Below are positions 16,772 through 25,193 of a stretch of 64,000 nucleotides of DNA, one piece after another. Each line of letters begins with the position of its first letter. Within the stretch, counting starts at the first letter, position 1. The notes under the pieces were generated by a model. The model was given only the letters and a program-made list of their open reading frames with translations, ran no database searches and was not told where the DNA came from. The stretch lies in NCBI GenBank assembly GCA_034670145.1, contig JAXMOA010000014.1, forward strand, positions 62,001 through 126,000, in the 5' to 3' direction. This DNA is from HXMU1420-2 sp034670145. GTDB taxonomy: Bacteria; Pseudomonadota; Alphaproteobacteria; Rhodobacterales; Rhodobacteraceae. A program made the position numbers and the translations under genes.

Positions 16772-17101
16772 TTGACTGACGACGATCCGAAATCCCGCCT
16801 TGCGGCGCTGGAAGCGCGGATCGAAGCGGCGAAAACGGGCAAGGAGACACGGCCTCATATGGAAGAGCATCATTCGCAGGCGCAATTGGCCTGGAGGATG
16901 GTGTTGGAGATGGTGGCCGGTCTTGGGATCGGCTTTGGCGTTGGGTACGGGCTGGATCGCCTGTTCGGGACTATCCCGATTTTCCTGGTGCTGTTTACAT
17001 TGCTGGGTCTGGCCGCGGGCATCAAGGTGATGCTGGAATCGGCGCGCGAGATTCAAAGGAAACAGATGGCCGAAGCGGCCGGAGACGACGAGGGGAGCTG
17101 A
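16772..17101 (+). CDS. atpI: F0F1 ATP synthase assembly protein I
   Basis: The 109-residue protein has an acidic/basic N-terminus and two hydrophobic segments (MVAGLGIGFGVGYGLDRLFGT and IFLVLFTLLGLAAGIKVML), as in AtpI, which helps assemble the c-ring. No ATG gives this frame, so the TTG at 16772 is taken as the start, with GAGG ten bases upstream. It leads the F0 operon atpI-B-E-b'-b. The F1 genes are not in the window, which is normal for this group. Confidence 0.85.
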   Translation: MTDDDPKSRLAALEARIEAAKTGKETRPHMEEHHSQAQLAWRMVLEMVAGLGIGFGVGYGLDRLFGTIPIFLVLFTLLGLAAGIKVMLESAREIQRKQMAEAAGDDEGS

Positions 17102-17104
17102 CAA

Positions 17105-17884
17105 GTGGCAGACAAAGCACACGGCGCAGCAGATGCACATGGCGCGGCAGAGGGGGGGAGCCTGACGTTCCACCCAATGGATCAGTTCATCATCAAGCCA
17201 TTGTTTGGCGGTGACGAAGTTGGTTTGTTCACGGTGACCAACGCCACGTTGTGGCTGGCTCTGGCTGTTCTGGCGATCTTTGCGTTGCTGGTTCTGTCGA
17301 CGTCCAAGCGGGCGATCGTGCCGGGCCGTGGTCAGTCGGTTGCGGAGCTGGCTTATGGGTTTGTCTACAAGATGGTCGAGGATGTGACCGGCAAGGATGG
17401 CATCCAGTACTTCCCTTATATCATGACGTTGTTCATGTTCATTGTGGTTGCAAACTTCCTGGGTCTGTTGCCCATGGCCTTTACCACCACATCCCATATT
17501 GCCGTGACGGCTGTGATGGGCTTTGGCGTGTTCATCGCCGTGACCATTCTGGGATTTGTCAAGAATGGCGCCTCTTTCCTGAGCCTGTTCTGGGTTGCGA
17601 GCGCGCCATTGCCGCTGCGTCCGGTTCTGGCCATCATTGAACTGATTTCCTACTTTGTGCGTCCGGTCAGCCACTCCATTCGTTTGGCGGGCAACATGAT
17701 GGCCGGTCACGCGGTTCTCAAGGTGTTCGCAGGGTTCGCCCAGGTCGCGGCCATTGCGCCGATCGCCATTCTGGGCGTTGCGGCCATGTATGGGCTGGAG
17801 ATTCTGGTGGCCTTTATTCAGGCCTATGTGTTCACCATTCTGACGTGCGTGTACCTCAAGGACGCACTGCACCCGCATCACTAA
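17105..17884 (+). CDS. atpB: F0F1 ATP synthase subunit a
   Basis: The 259-residue membrane subunit forms the proton half-channels. The essential arginine is Arg193 in RPVSHSIRLAGNMMAGH, and the final helices (GLEILVAFIQAYVFTILTCVYL) match the family. The start is the GTG at 17105, three bases after the atpI stop. It has a longer, histidine-containing N-terminus (residues 1-20), as is common in Rhodobacteraceae. Confidence 0.95.
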   Translation: MADKAHGAADAHGAAEGGSLTFHPMDQFIIKPLFGGDEVGLFTVTNATLWLALAVLAIFALLVLSTSKRAIVPGRGQSVAELAYGFVYKMVEDVTGKDGIQYFPYIMTLFMFIVVANFLGLLPMAFTTTSHIAVTAVMGFGVFIAVTILGFVKNGASFLSLFWVASAPLPLRPVLAIIELISYFVRPVSHSIRLAGNMMAGHAVLKVFAGFAQVAAIAPIAILGVAAMYGLEILVAFIQAYVFTILTCVYLKDALHPHH

Positions 17885-17950
17885 CATTCTGGTGGGCGGT
17901 TGCCTGCCGGGACTTCTCAATCAGCAATTCCATCGTAAGGAGACAAAGAC

Positions 17951-18187
17951 ATGGAAGGCGATATCGCAAACATGGGTCAATTCATCGGCGCAGGCCTGGC
18001 AGCCATCGGTTCGGGTGCAGCTGCTATCGGTGTGGGCCACGTGGCTGGCAACTTCCTGGCGGGCGCGCTGCGCAATCCGTCGGCAGCGGCTTCGCAGACA
18101 GCGACCCTCTTCATCGGCATCGCGTTTGCGGAAGCTCTGGGGATCTTCTCGTTCCTCGTTGCCCTGCTGCTGATGTTTGCCGTCTGA
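17951..18187 (+). CDS. atpE: F0F1 ATP synthase subunit c
   Basis: This 78-residue two-helix proteolipid forms the rotor ring. The proton-carrying carboxylate is Glu61 (GIAFAEALGIF), and the loop RNPSAAA and the glycine-rich first helix (GAGLAAIGSGAAAIGVG) are diagnostic. AAGGAGACAAAGAC lies before the ATG. It is the third gene of the F0 operon. Confidence 0.97.
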   Translation: MEGDIANMGQFIGAGLAAIGSGAAAIGVGHVAGNFLAGALRNPSAAASQTATLFIGIAFAEALGIFSFLVALLLMFAV

Positions 18188-18268
18188 TCCTCACGGAACC
18201 TTTCCTTACGAACGGGTGGCGCGGTCCTGTGCCACCCGGTGAGGGTTTAAGTTCCCAAGGAGGACAAC

Positions 18269-18838
18269 ATGGCAACCGAAACGCATAAGGTGACGAATGA
18301 CGGCCTGGCTGATGCGCTGGGCGTGGATACGCACGCGGCGACAGAGCCTGCGGGCATGCCGCAGCTGGATTTCGCGACCTTTCCAAACCAGATCTTCTGG
18401 CTGATCATCGCTTTGATCGCGATCTATCTGATCCTCGACCGTGTGGCTTTGCCGCGCATCGCGGGCATTCTGGCCGAGCGCCAGGGGACGATCACGAACG
18501 ATCTGGCGGAGGCGGAAAACCTCAAGGCGCGTGCGCATGAGGCCGAAGAGGCCTATAATCAGGCGCTGGCAGACGCACGGACGGCGGCGCATCAGATTGC
18601 AGCCGAGGCGAAGGCCGAGATTCAGGCCGAGCTGAACCAGGCGATTGAGAAAGCGGATGCCGAGATTTCGGCCAAGGCTGCCGAGTCGGAAAAGGCGATT
18701 GCCGAGATCCGGGCCGGTGCATTGGACAGCATTCGTGAGGTTGCGACCGATACAGCAGCCGAGATTGTTGGCGCGATGGGTGGCTCTGCGGATGCAGCGG
18801 CTGTTTCCGGGGCCGTCCAAGAGCGGATGAAAGGATAA
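18269..18838 (+). CDS. atpX: F0F1 ATP synthase subunit b'
   Basis: The 189-residue b-type stalk protein has one membrane helix near residues 46-62 (FWLIIALIAIYLILDRVALP) followed by a long charged helix. It has no signal peptide and a roughly 35-residue cytoplasmic N-terminus, typical of the b' copy of photosynthetic-type alphaproteobacterial enzymes. AAGGAGG precedes the start. It pairs with subunit b, which starts 3 bp downstream. Confidence 0.92.
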   Translation: MATETHKVTNDGLADALGVDTHAATEPAGMPQLDFATFPNQIFWLIIALIAIYLILDRVALPRIAGILAERQGTITNDLAEAENLKARAHEAEEAYNQALADARTAAHQIAAEAKAEIQAELNQAIEKADAEISAKAAESEKAIAEIRAGALDSIREVATDTAAEIVGAMGGSADAAAVSGAVQERMKG

Positions 18839-18841
18839 GCC

Positions 18842-19411
18842 ATGCGCACTCCATTTGCATTTGCCCTGACGGCCGCCTTTGCGGTTATGAGCAGCCCGGC
18901 CTTTGCGGCCAGCGGACCCTTCTTTTCGCTGAAGAACACCAACTTTATCGTTCTGATCGCGTTTGTGCTGTTCATTGGTGTTCTGGTCTATCTCAAGGTG
19001 CCGAGCCTTTTGACCGGCATGCTGGACAAGCGTGCGGAAGAGATCAAATCGGAGCTGGATGAGGCCCGGTCGCTGCGTGAAGAAGCGCAGACCATTCTGG
19101 CGTCTTATGAGCGCAAGATGGTTGAGGTCAAGGAACAGGCTGACCGGATCGTGGCCGCGGCCAAGGAAGAGGCCGTGAGCGCGGCTGAGCAGGCCAAGGT
19201 TGATCTGGAGCAGTCCATCGTGCGCCGGGTTGCGGCGGCTGAGGATCAGATTGCCTCGGCTCAGGCGGCGGCGATCCGCGATGTGCGTGACCGTGCCATT
19301 GTGATTGCGACGGCGGCAGCTGCGGAAGTGATCTCCAAGCAGATGACAGCCGCGCAGGGCAACTCTTTGATCGACTCGTCGATTGATGAGGTTGCAGCCA
19401 AGCTGCACTGA
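18842..19411 (+). CDS. atpF: F0F1 ATP synthase subunit b
   Basis: The 189-residue protein starts with a signal-like hydrophobic stretch ending AFAASGPFF, then a membrane helix (NFIVLIAFVLFIGVLVYL) and a long coiled-coil stalk rich in Glu, Lys and Ala. It forms the b-b' peripheral stalk holding F1. It is the last gene of the F0 operon and is followed 36 bp later by a strong terminator. Confidence 0.93.
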   Translation: MRTPFAFALTAAFAVMSSPAFAASGPFFSLKNTNFIVLIAFVLFIGVLVYLKVPSLLTGMLDKRAEEIKSELDEARSLREEAQTILASYERKMVEVKEQADRIVAAAKEEAVSAAEQAKVDLEQSIVRRVAAAEDQIASAQAAAIRDVRDRAIVIATAAAAEVISKQMTAAQGNSLIDSSIDEVAAKLH

Positions 19412-19446
19412 CCTGCCAAGCAGGCGAAACGCTCTGACAAGATTGG

Positions 19447-19473
19447 AAACCCGGCCATTGTGCCGGGTTTTTT
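19447..19473 (+). terminator. Intrinsic terminator of the F0 operon
   Basis: AACCCGGC and GCCGGGTT form a perfect stem around CATTGT and are followed by a run of T. It lies just after atpF and ends the operon. Confidence 0.9.
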
Positions 19474-19554
19474 CATGTCCTGTTGCGGGCGATGTGGTCT
19501 TGTACTTTGGTGATGGGGTGCAGACAGTTGGCGCGCAGGGAGAGGAGACCCGGA

Positions 19555-21132
19555 ATGGATTGGGATCACATTGTGGTCGGGGCGGGGAGCGCCGGATGTG
19601 TTCTGGCCAACCGGCTGAGCGGAGCCGGGCGGCGCGTGCTGCTGCTGGAGGCGGGCGGGCGCGACAATTACCATTGGGTGCACATCCCGGTGGGCTATCT
19701 CTATTGCATTGGCAATCCGCGCACGGACTGGATGTTCAAGACGGCTGAGGAGCCGGGGTTGAACGGGCGGTCTTTGATCTATCCGCGGGGCAAGGTTCTG
19801 GGGGGCTGTTCGTCGATCAATGGCATGATCTATATGCGCGGTCAGGCGGCGGATTATGACGGGTGGCGCCAGACCGGGCTGAGCGGTTGGGGTTGGGACG
19901 ATGTCCTGCCGTATTTCAAGCGGTCCGAAGATTACGTTGACGGGGCATCGGATCTGCATGGGGCGGGCGGAGAGTGGCGCGTCGACAATCAGCGCCTGCA
20001 TTGGGACGTTCTGGATCACTGGATGGAGGCGGCCTGTGCCTGGGGTCTGGAGGAAACGGATGATTTCAACCGGGGCAACAACGAGGGCGTTGGGTATTTC
20101 AAGGTCAACCAGCGCAAGGGCTGGCGGCTGAACACGGCCACGGCCTTTTTGCGGGCGGCGAGTGGGCCGGATCTGAAGGTGGAGACCGGAGCGCAGATCC
20201 TGCGGGTGCTGATCAAAGACGGCCGGGCGGTCGGGGTTGAATATGAGCAGGGCGGCACGCGCAAACAGGCGCGGTGCGGTGGCGATGTGATCCTGTCGGC
20301 GGGGGCGATCGGGAGCCCTCAGATCCTGCAATTGTCCGGGTTGGGGCCGGCTGCTCTGTTGCAGAGTCACGGTGTCGAGGTGCTGCGGGATATGCCCGAG
20401 GTGGGGGCGAATTTGCAGGATCATCTGCAATTGCGTTGTGCCTGGCGGTTGACGGGGGCACATACGTTGAACACGTTGTCCGCGACGCTGTGGGGCAAGG
20501 CGCGGATCGGGCTGGAGTATGCTCTGTTCCGTTCTGGTCCGATGTCGATGGCGCCCAGCCAATTGGGGGCATTTGCCAAATCGCGGCCTGAATTGGAGAC
20601 ACCGGATTTGCAGTACCATGTCCAACCTTTGTCGCTGGAGGCGTTCGGCCAGCCCTTGCATGATTTTCCGGCTCTGACGGCGAGTGTGTGCAACCTGCGC
20701 CCGGAAAGCCGGGGGTCGGTTGAGATTACATCGGGGGATGCGCGGGACGCGCCCCGGATCGCGCCGAATTATCTGTCGACTGAGGGTGACCGCCGGGTGG
20801 CGGTGGATGCGTTGCGTCAGGCCCGCGCGATCATGGGGCAGGGGGCGATGCAGCGGTATAGCCCGGAAGAGATCAAGCCGGGGATTGCCTCGGATGCCTA
20901 TGAGGATTTGGTGCAGGCTGCGGGGGATGTGGGCACGACGATTTTTCATCCGGTGAGCACGGTGCGGATGGGGACGGACCCCGGGGCGCCGCTGGATGGT
21001 GATTTGCGGGTGCAGGGTGTTGGCAATCTGCGGGTGGTGGATGCGAGCGTGATGCCCAGGATCACCAGCGGCAATACCAATGCGCCGACCATCATGATTG
21101 CGGAAAAAGCTGTGGATCTGATTCTGTCATGA
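19555..21132 (+). CDS. GMC family FAD oxidoreductase (choline dehydrogenase-like)
   Basis: The 525-residue flavoenzyme has the N-terminal motif DHIVVGAGSAGCVLANRL, the first GMC signature (GKVLGGCSSINGMIYMRG) and the second (SAGAIGSPQILQLSG), with the catalytic His region near the end (TIFHPVSTVRMG, then NTNAPTIMIAEKA). It oxidises an alcohol to an aldehyde. BetA-type choline oxidation is possible, but substrate cannot be fixed. The ATG at 19555 with AGGAGA upstream is preferred over an earlier in-frame start. It overlaps the flavodoxin-like gene by four bases. Confidence 0.88.
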   Translation: MDWDHIVVGAGSAGCVLANRLSGAGRRVLLLEAGGRDNYHWVHIPVGYLYCIGNPRTDWMFKTAEEPGLNGRSLIYPRGKVLGGCSSINGMIYMRGQAADYDGWRQTGLSGWGWDDVLPYFKRSEDYVDGASDLHGAGGEWRVDNQRLHWDVLDHWMEAACAWGLEETDDFNRGNNEGVGYFKVNQRKGWRLNTATAFLRAASGPDLKVETGAQILRVLIKDGRAVGVEYEQGGTRKQARCGGDVILSAGAIGSPQILQLSGLGPAALLQSHGVEVLRDMPEVGANLQDHLQLRCAWRLTGAHTLNTLSATLWGKARIGLEYALFRSGPMSMAPSQLGAFAKSRPELETPDLQYHVQPLSLEAFGQPLHDFPALTASVCNLRPESRGSVEITSGDARDAPRIAPNYLSTEGDRRVAVDALRQARAIMGQGAMQRYSPEEIKPGIASDAYEDLVQAAGDVGTTIFHPVSTVRMGTDPGAPLDGDLRVQGVGNLRVVDASVMPRITSGNTNAPTIMIAEKAVDLILS

Positions 21133-21674
21133 GCGGAGTTGTTATTGTTTTTGCCAGTGGTGCGGGCCACTCGATGCGGCTGGCGGAGGAGATCGCCCTG
21201 GGGGCGGGGGGCGCCCGGCTGATGGATGTGGCTGCGATGGGGCCGCAGGATTGGGACGCTCTGCATGCGGCGGGGGCTATTGTTTTTGGCGCGCCGACCT
21301 ATATGGGCAATGTGTCTGGTCCGTTCAAAACCTTTATGGATGAGACCAGCGATTTCTGGGTCGACCGGTTGTGGAAAGACAAGCTGGCGGCGGGGTTCAC
21401 CGTTGGGTCTGCGGCCAGTGGAGATAAGGCCAATACGTTGGGAACGCTGTCCATTTTTGCTGCACAGCAGGGCATGATCTGGGTCGGGCAGGATGAGATT
21501 GGCCCGCCCAGCTGCCCGGATAATCCGGTCAACCTGGAGGGATTCTGGCTGGGTCTGGGGGCGACATCATCGCGGGACAAGGCGGTTTTGATCGACAAGG
21601 CCGGGCTGGAAACGGCGCGTCGGTTCGGGGCACGGATTGCGGCGGCTTTGGCGCGTTGGGGTGATCCGGTTTAG
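21129..21674 (+). CDS. Flavodoxin-fold FMN protein (NADPH-dependent FMN reductase/WrbA-like)
   Basis: The 181-residue protein starts VVIVFASGAGHSMRLAEEI, a phosphate-binding loop, and has GAIVFGAPTYMGNVSGPFKTFMDET, typical of flavodoxin-like NAD(P)H:quinone or FMN reductases. It overlaps the GMC oxidoreductase by ATGA, so the two are translated together and may share electrons. The function of the pair is not known. Confidence 0.82.
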   Translation: MSGVVIVFASGAGHSMRLAEEIALGAGGARLMDVAAMGPQDWDALHAAGAIVFGAPTYMGNVSGPFKTFMDETSDFWVDRLWKDKLAAGFTVGSAASGDKANTLGTLSIFAAQQGMIWVGQDEIGPPSCPDNPVNLEGFWLGLGATSSRDKAVLIDKAGLETARRFGARIAAALARWGDPV

Positions 21675-21706
21675 AGGGCTGGTTCGGGGCGGGTGCCCCG
21701 GGGGGC

Positions 21707-22810
21707 TCAGCCGATTTTGCCGCGATTTTCGCCCACCTGGCCGCGATGCAGCAGGACATGGTCCAGCAGAACGCAGGCCACCATCGCCTCGCCCACTGGG
21801 ACCGCGCGGATGCCGACGCAGGGATCGTGGCGGCCCTTGGTCACTATTTCGGCCGGGGCGCCGGATTTGGTGATGGTTTTGCGCGGCTTGAGGATGGAGG
21901 AGGTGGGTTTGACGGCGAATCGCACCACCACATCCTGACCGGTGCTGATGCCGCCCAGAATACCGCCGGCGTGGTTGGAGGAGTAAACCGGGAGGCCATC
22001 GTTGCCCATGACGATCTCGTCGGCGTTTTCTTCTCCGGTCAGCATTGCGACGCTCATGCCTTCGCCGATTTCCACGCCTTTGACGGCATTGATGGACATG
22101 CAGGCAGCGGCGAGGTCTGTGTCGAGCTTGCCATAGATCGGTGCGCCCAGGCCGGCGGGGACGCCGGCGGCGGTGACCTCGATGATGGCGCCGACGGAGT
22201 TGCCGGATTTGCGCAGGCCATCCAGGTAGTCGGCCCAGACGGTGGCAGAGTCTGCGTCGGGCACCCAGAATGGGTTGCGCTCGATCTCGTCCATGTCAAA
22301 CCGGGAGCGGTCCATTGCGTGCTGACCCATCTGGACCATGTAGCCGGTGATTTTCAGATCGGGCACCAGCGCATTTAGCGCCGCGCGGGCCACGCCGCCT
22401 GCCGCCACGCGTGCGGCTGTTTCGCGGGCAGAGGAGCGCCCGCCGCCGCGATAGTCGCGGATGCCGTACTTCTGCCAATAGGTGATGTCGGCATGGCCGG
22501 GGCGGAATTTTTCGGAAATGTCCGAGTAATCCTTGGACCGTTGATCGGTGTTTTCGATCATCAGCTGGATGGGTGTGCCGGTGGACTGGCCTTCGAAGAC
22601 GCCAGACAGGATGCGCACCATGTCCGGTTCGCGACGCTGGGTGGTGTATTTGTTCTGACCGGGTTTGCGCCGGTCCAGCCAGTGTTGCAGCATCGCTTCG
22701 TCCAGCGGCACGCCGGGCGGGCAGCCGTCGACGGTGGCCCCCAGAGCCGGACCATGGCTTTCCCCCCAGGTGGTCACGCGAAAGAGATGGCCAAAGCTGT
22801 TCAGGGACAT
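21707..22810 (-). CDS. aroC: Chorismate synthase
   Basis: This 367-residue enzyme makes chorismate from EPSP using reduced FMN, the last common step of aromatic amino acid synthesis. The signature GHLFRVTTWGESHGPALG is at the N-terminus, with later FRPGHADITYWQKYG and RGGGRSSARETAARVA. It lies 123 bp downstream of the riboswitch-controlled ribH on the same strand. That is notable because AroC needs FMN, although co-transcription is only inferred. Confidence 0.97.
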   Translation of the reverse strand: MSLNSFGHLFRVTTWGESHGPALGATVDGCPPGVPLDEAMLQHWLDRRKPGQNKYTTQRREPDMVRILSGVFEGQSTGTPIQLMIENTDQRSKDYSDISEKFRPGHADITYWQKYGIRDYRGGGRSSARETAARVAAGGVARAALNALVPDLKITGYMVQMGQHAMDRSRFDMDEIERNPFWVPDADSATVWADYLDGLRKSGNSVGAIIEVTAAGVPAGLGAPIYGKLDTDLAAACMSINAVKGVEIGEGMSVAMLTGEENADEIVMGNDGLPVYSSNHAGGILGGISTGQDVVVRFAVKPTSSILKPRKTITKSGAPAEIVTKGRHDPCVGIRAVPVGEAMVACVLLDHVLLHRGQVGENRGKIG

Positions 22811-22854
22811 GGTGGGCTCCTTTTTGGGGCGGTTTACCTGTCAGGGCAGGGGCG

Positions 22855-22873
22855 GGCAAGCACCGCTTGCCCC
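22855..22873. terminator. Hairpin between ribH and aroC
   Basis: GGGCAAGC, ACC, GCTTGCCC is a perfect eight-base-pair stem in the 123-bp gap. No T-run follows on either strand, so termination between ribH and aroC is uncertain. It may be an attenuating or processing site. Confidence 0.3.
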
Positions 22874-22933
22874 GGCCGCCCCCTCCCACACACGCAGGCG
22901 CTGGGGACGGGACCGGGTATGCGCGGGTCGCGG

Positions 22934-23371
22934 TTACGCGGGGATCAACGCCTTGCGGGTTTCATGGATCATCAGGGCCGCGCGTGCGGCTTCGCGGCCT
23001 TTTTCGATGAAGTGGGCGCGGTAGATGGCGTTGTGGTGGTCTGTTTCCTGATAGTGATGCGGAGTCAGCGAGACCGACAGCACCGGTACGCCGCTGTCGA
23101 GCCCTGCGCGCATCAGCCCGTCGACCACGGATTGGGCGACGAAATCGTGGCGGTAGATCCCGCCATCCACCACAAAGGCGGCGCAGGCCACGGCGGCGTA
23201 CCGGCCGGTCTGGGCCAGGTCGCGCGCCAGCAGTGGCATTTCAAACGCGCCGGGGACGTCGAACACGTCGATCCGATCGGGGTCAATCAATTCCGAGAAT
23301 CCCTCGAGCGCGCGGTCGACGATATCCGCATGCCAGCGGGCTTTGACAAAGGCAAATCGGGTGAGTGTCAT
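22934..23371 (-). CDS. ribH: 6,7-dimethyl-8-ribityllumazine synthase (RibH2 type)
   Basis: The 145-residue protein catalyses the penultimate step of riboflavin synthesis. Its start MTLTRFAFVKARWHADIVDRAL, the VPGAFEMPLLARDL motif and the C-terminal AHFIEKGREAARAAL place it with the RibH2-like lumazine synthases of alphaproteobacteria. The ATG at 23371 follows AAGGAG. A further upstream in-frame start has no such site. It is directly downstream of an FMN riboswitch, so FMN should repress it. Other rib genes, except ribA at 39.4 kb, are not in the window. Confidence 0.93.
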   Translation of the reverse strand: MTLTRFAFVKARWHADIVDRALEGFSELIDPDRIDVFDVPGAFEMPLLARDLAQTGRYAAVACAAFVVDGGIYRHDFVAQSVVDGLMRAGLDSGVPVLSVSLTPHHYQETDHHNAIYRAHFIEKGREAARAALMIHETRKALIPA

Positions 23372-23417
23372 GGCAATCTCCTTGGTTAGCGACACATTCC
23401 ACCCAAGGCGATCACGT

Positions 23418-23446
23418 ACAAATCGCGGCCTTCGGCCACGGTTTGT
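23418..23446 (-). promoter_or_regulatory. Expression-platform hairpin after the FMN aptamer
   Basis: On the minus strand ACAAA and TTTGT flank GGCC-GAA-GGCC, giving a strong stem-loop between the aptamer and the ribH start about 50 bases further on. There is no T-run and the Shine-Dalgarno is outside the stem, so the mechanism (translational or Rho-linked) cannot be told from sequence. Confidence 0.5.
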
Positions 23447-23451
23447 GCGTT

Positions 23452-23592
23452 CTCTCTCATCCGGACTATGACCGTCGGCTCCGGCATCTCACCGGATCTG
23501 CTGACATCCTGGACCTGGTCCGGGACCGCTCGCGGGCTCGCGGGGAAGACCCGCATACCGCCGGTGGGGAGTTTCACCCCGCCCTGAGAACA
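23452..23592 (-). ncRNA. FMN riboswitch (RFN element)
   Basis: Read on the minus strand, the segment has the conserved RFN pieces in order: CAGGGCGGGGTGAAACTCCC, CACCGGCGGT, then GATCCGGTGAGATGCCGGAG, CCGACGGTCATAGTCCGGAT and GAGAGA. The variable stem is short and rich in GC. It lies in the leader of ribH and has no other downstream gene before it. Binding of FMN should reduce ribH expression. Confidence 0.96.
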
Positions 23593-23651
23593 GGGGCAAC
23601 TTGTCAAATCCCGGCGGGATCTGCAAGAAGCCTTCAAAAGGGAGAGCCAAG

Positions 23652-24275
23652 ATGCATCCGAATCCGGTGTTTCACACAGCAAATGCGGGCGAAAACGCCG
23701 ATTATGCCCGGGCGCGCGGGTTTGGCGTTTTGGCGGTGTCGGCCGAAGGCGCCCCGCATCTGAGCCATATTCCGTTTCTGTTGTCTGATTCTGGGGAGAT
23801 GGCCGAGTTTCATCTGGTGCGCTCCAACCCGATTGCGCGGGCGCTGCGTGGGCCGCGCCCTGCCCGGCTGACGGTGAGCGGGCCGGACAGCTATATTTCC
23901 CCGGATTGGTATGGTCTGGAGGATCAGGTGCCGACGTGGAACTATGTCTCGGTGCATCTGACCGGAGAGGTGGAGTTGCGCCCTGCGGAGGAGCTGCGGG
24001 ATCTGCTGGATCGTCAGTCCGATCATTTCGAATCACAGCTGCTGCCCAAACCGGTCTGGACGACGGACAAGATGGCGCCGGAGGCCTTGGACAAGATGAT
24101 GCGTATGATTGTGCCCTGCCGGATGCGGGTTGATCAGATCGAGGGGACCTGGAAGCTGAACCAGAACAAGCCGGAGGCCGCGCGCGAGGGGGCGGCGGCC
24201 CATGTGACGGCCTATGGGATTGGTGCGGAAACGGGCATTCTGGCGGCGCTGATGCGCGGGGCCGGTTCATCATAG
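23652..24275 (+). CDS. FMN-binding negative regulator family protein, PaiB type
   Basis: The 207-residue protein starts MHPNPVFHTANAGENADYAR and contains HLSHIPFLLSD, ARLTVSGPDSYISPDWYG and PTWNYVSVHLTGEVEL, the split-barrel FMN-binding pattern of PaiB proteins. The ATG at 23652 follows GGGAGAG. It is divergent from the FMN riboswitch and ribH, a suggestive pairing of FMN supply and an FMN protein. Whether it regulates transcription, as its family name implies, is unknown. Confidence 0.85.
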   Translation: MHPNPVFHTANAGENADYARARGFGVLAVSAEGAPHLSHIPFLLSDSGEMAEFHLVRSNPIARALRGPRPARLTVSGPDSYISPDWYGLEDQVPTWNYVSVHLTGEVELRPAEELRDLLDRQSDHFESQLLPKPVWTTDKMAPEALDKMMRMIVPCRMRVDQIEGTWKLNQNKPEAAREGAAAHVTAYGIGAETGILAALMRGAGSS

Positions 24276-24327
24276 ACAGCCCCGGATGCCCGATCTAGGG
24301 TGCGCGCAACCCAAGGGAGGCCCTGAG

Positions 24328-24939
24328 ATGAAGCTCTATCATTTTCCGACATCACCTTATGTGCGCAAGGTTATGGTCACATTGCACGAGACCGGTCAGC
24401 TGAAGGATGTGGAGCTGGTCAACACGCAGACCGCGCCTATGGCACCGGCTGAAAATCTGACCCCGTCCAATCCGCTGGGCAAAATTCCGGCTTTGGAGCG
24501 TGATGATGGTCCGGCGTTGTATGACAGCCGGGTGATCTGTGCCTATCTGGATGGCCGTGCCGAAGCGGGGCTTTATGGCGAAGGCGCGCAGCGTTGGGAT
24601 ACGCTGACGCTGGAGGCAACGGCGGATGGGATCATGGATGCGGCGATCCTGATGGTTTACGAGACCCGGGTTCGGCCCGAGGACAAGCGGTATGATACCT
24701 GGGTGGATGCGCAATGGGGCAAGATTGCCCGCGCGACGGCTGCGTTGAACCAGCGTTGGATGAGTCACCTGCACGGGCCGCTGGATATGGGGCAGATTGC
24801 GGTGGGCTGTGCCCTGTCTTATGTGGATTTCCGTCACGGTGACCGCGACTGGCGTGCCGGAAATGATGCGCTGGCGGCCTGGCACAAAGGGTTTGATGCG
24901 CGTGACAGTATGCAGGCGACAGTGCCGCCCGCAGGGTGA
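24328..24939 (+). CDS. Glutathione S-transferase family protein
   Basis: The 203-residue protein has an N-terminal thioredoxin-like domain (LYHFPTSPYVRKVMVTLHETG, NPLGKIPALERDDGPALYDSRVICAYLD) and an all-helical C-terminal domain. The segment DSRVI is the glutathione gamma-glutamyl site. AGGGAGG lies upstream of the ATG. The specific substrate is unknown. Confidence 0.88.
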   Translation: MKLYHFPTSPYVRKVMVTLHETGQLKDVELVNTQTAPMAPAENLTPSNPLGKIPALERDDGPALYDSRVICAYLDGRAEAGLYGEGAQRWDTLTLEATADGIMDAAILMVYETRVRPEDKRYDTWVDAQWGKIARATAALNQRWMSHLHGPLDMGQIAVGCALSYVDFRHGDRDWRAGNDALAAWHKGFDARDSMQATVPPAG

Positions 24940-24950
24940 GCCTGTGACGC

Positions 24951-24970
24951 AATCGCAGGGGGCTGCGATT
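24951..24970. terminator. Hairpin after the GST gene
   Basis: AATCGCAG, GGGG, CTGCGATT is a perfect eight-base-pair stem 12 bp after the GST stop, without a clear T-run. The rest of the 254-bp gap to petA holds no gene and must contain the bc1 operon promoter, which I cannot place with confidence. Confidence 0.4.
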
Positions 24971-25193
24971 CGCCTGTGTTCATGGGCAAGCAGCGCATGA
25001 GAGGCGGGTGCATGAGGGTTGGTCATTTGCTAACCTGAATTGCAGAGCGATAAATCCAGCCCCTGCGACGTCCTGCGCGCCTTTGACCGCTGGACGAAGG
25101 CGCGATGCGCCGATAAATACCCGGGTTGAGGCGCTGCGTTTTTCGCGGCGATTTGGAATTTGCCCGTTCGGGCGCTGAACTGGAGTAAACCTC

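Noticed and set aside
19261..20949. 562-codon minus-strand frame antisense to atpF and the GMC gene
   Set aside because: It spans a terminator and two well-supported genes and has shadow-frame composition.
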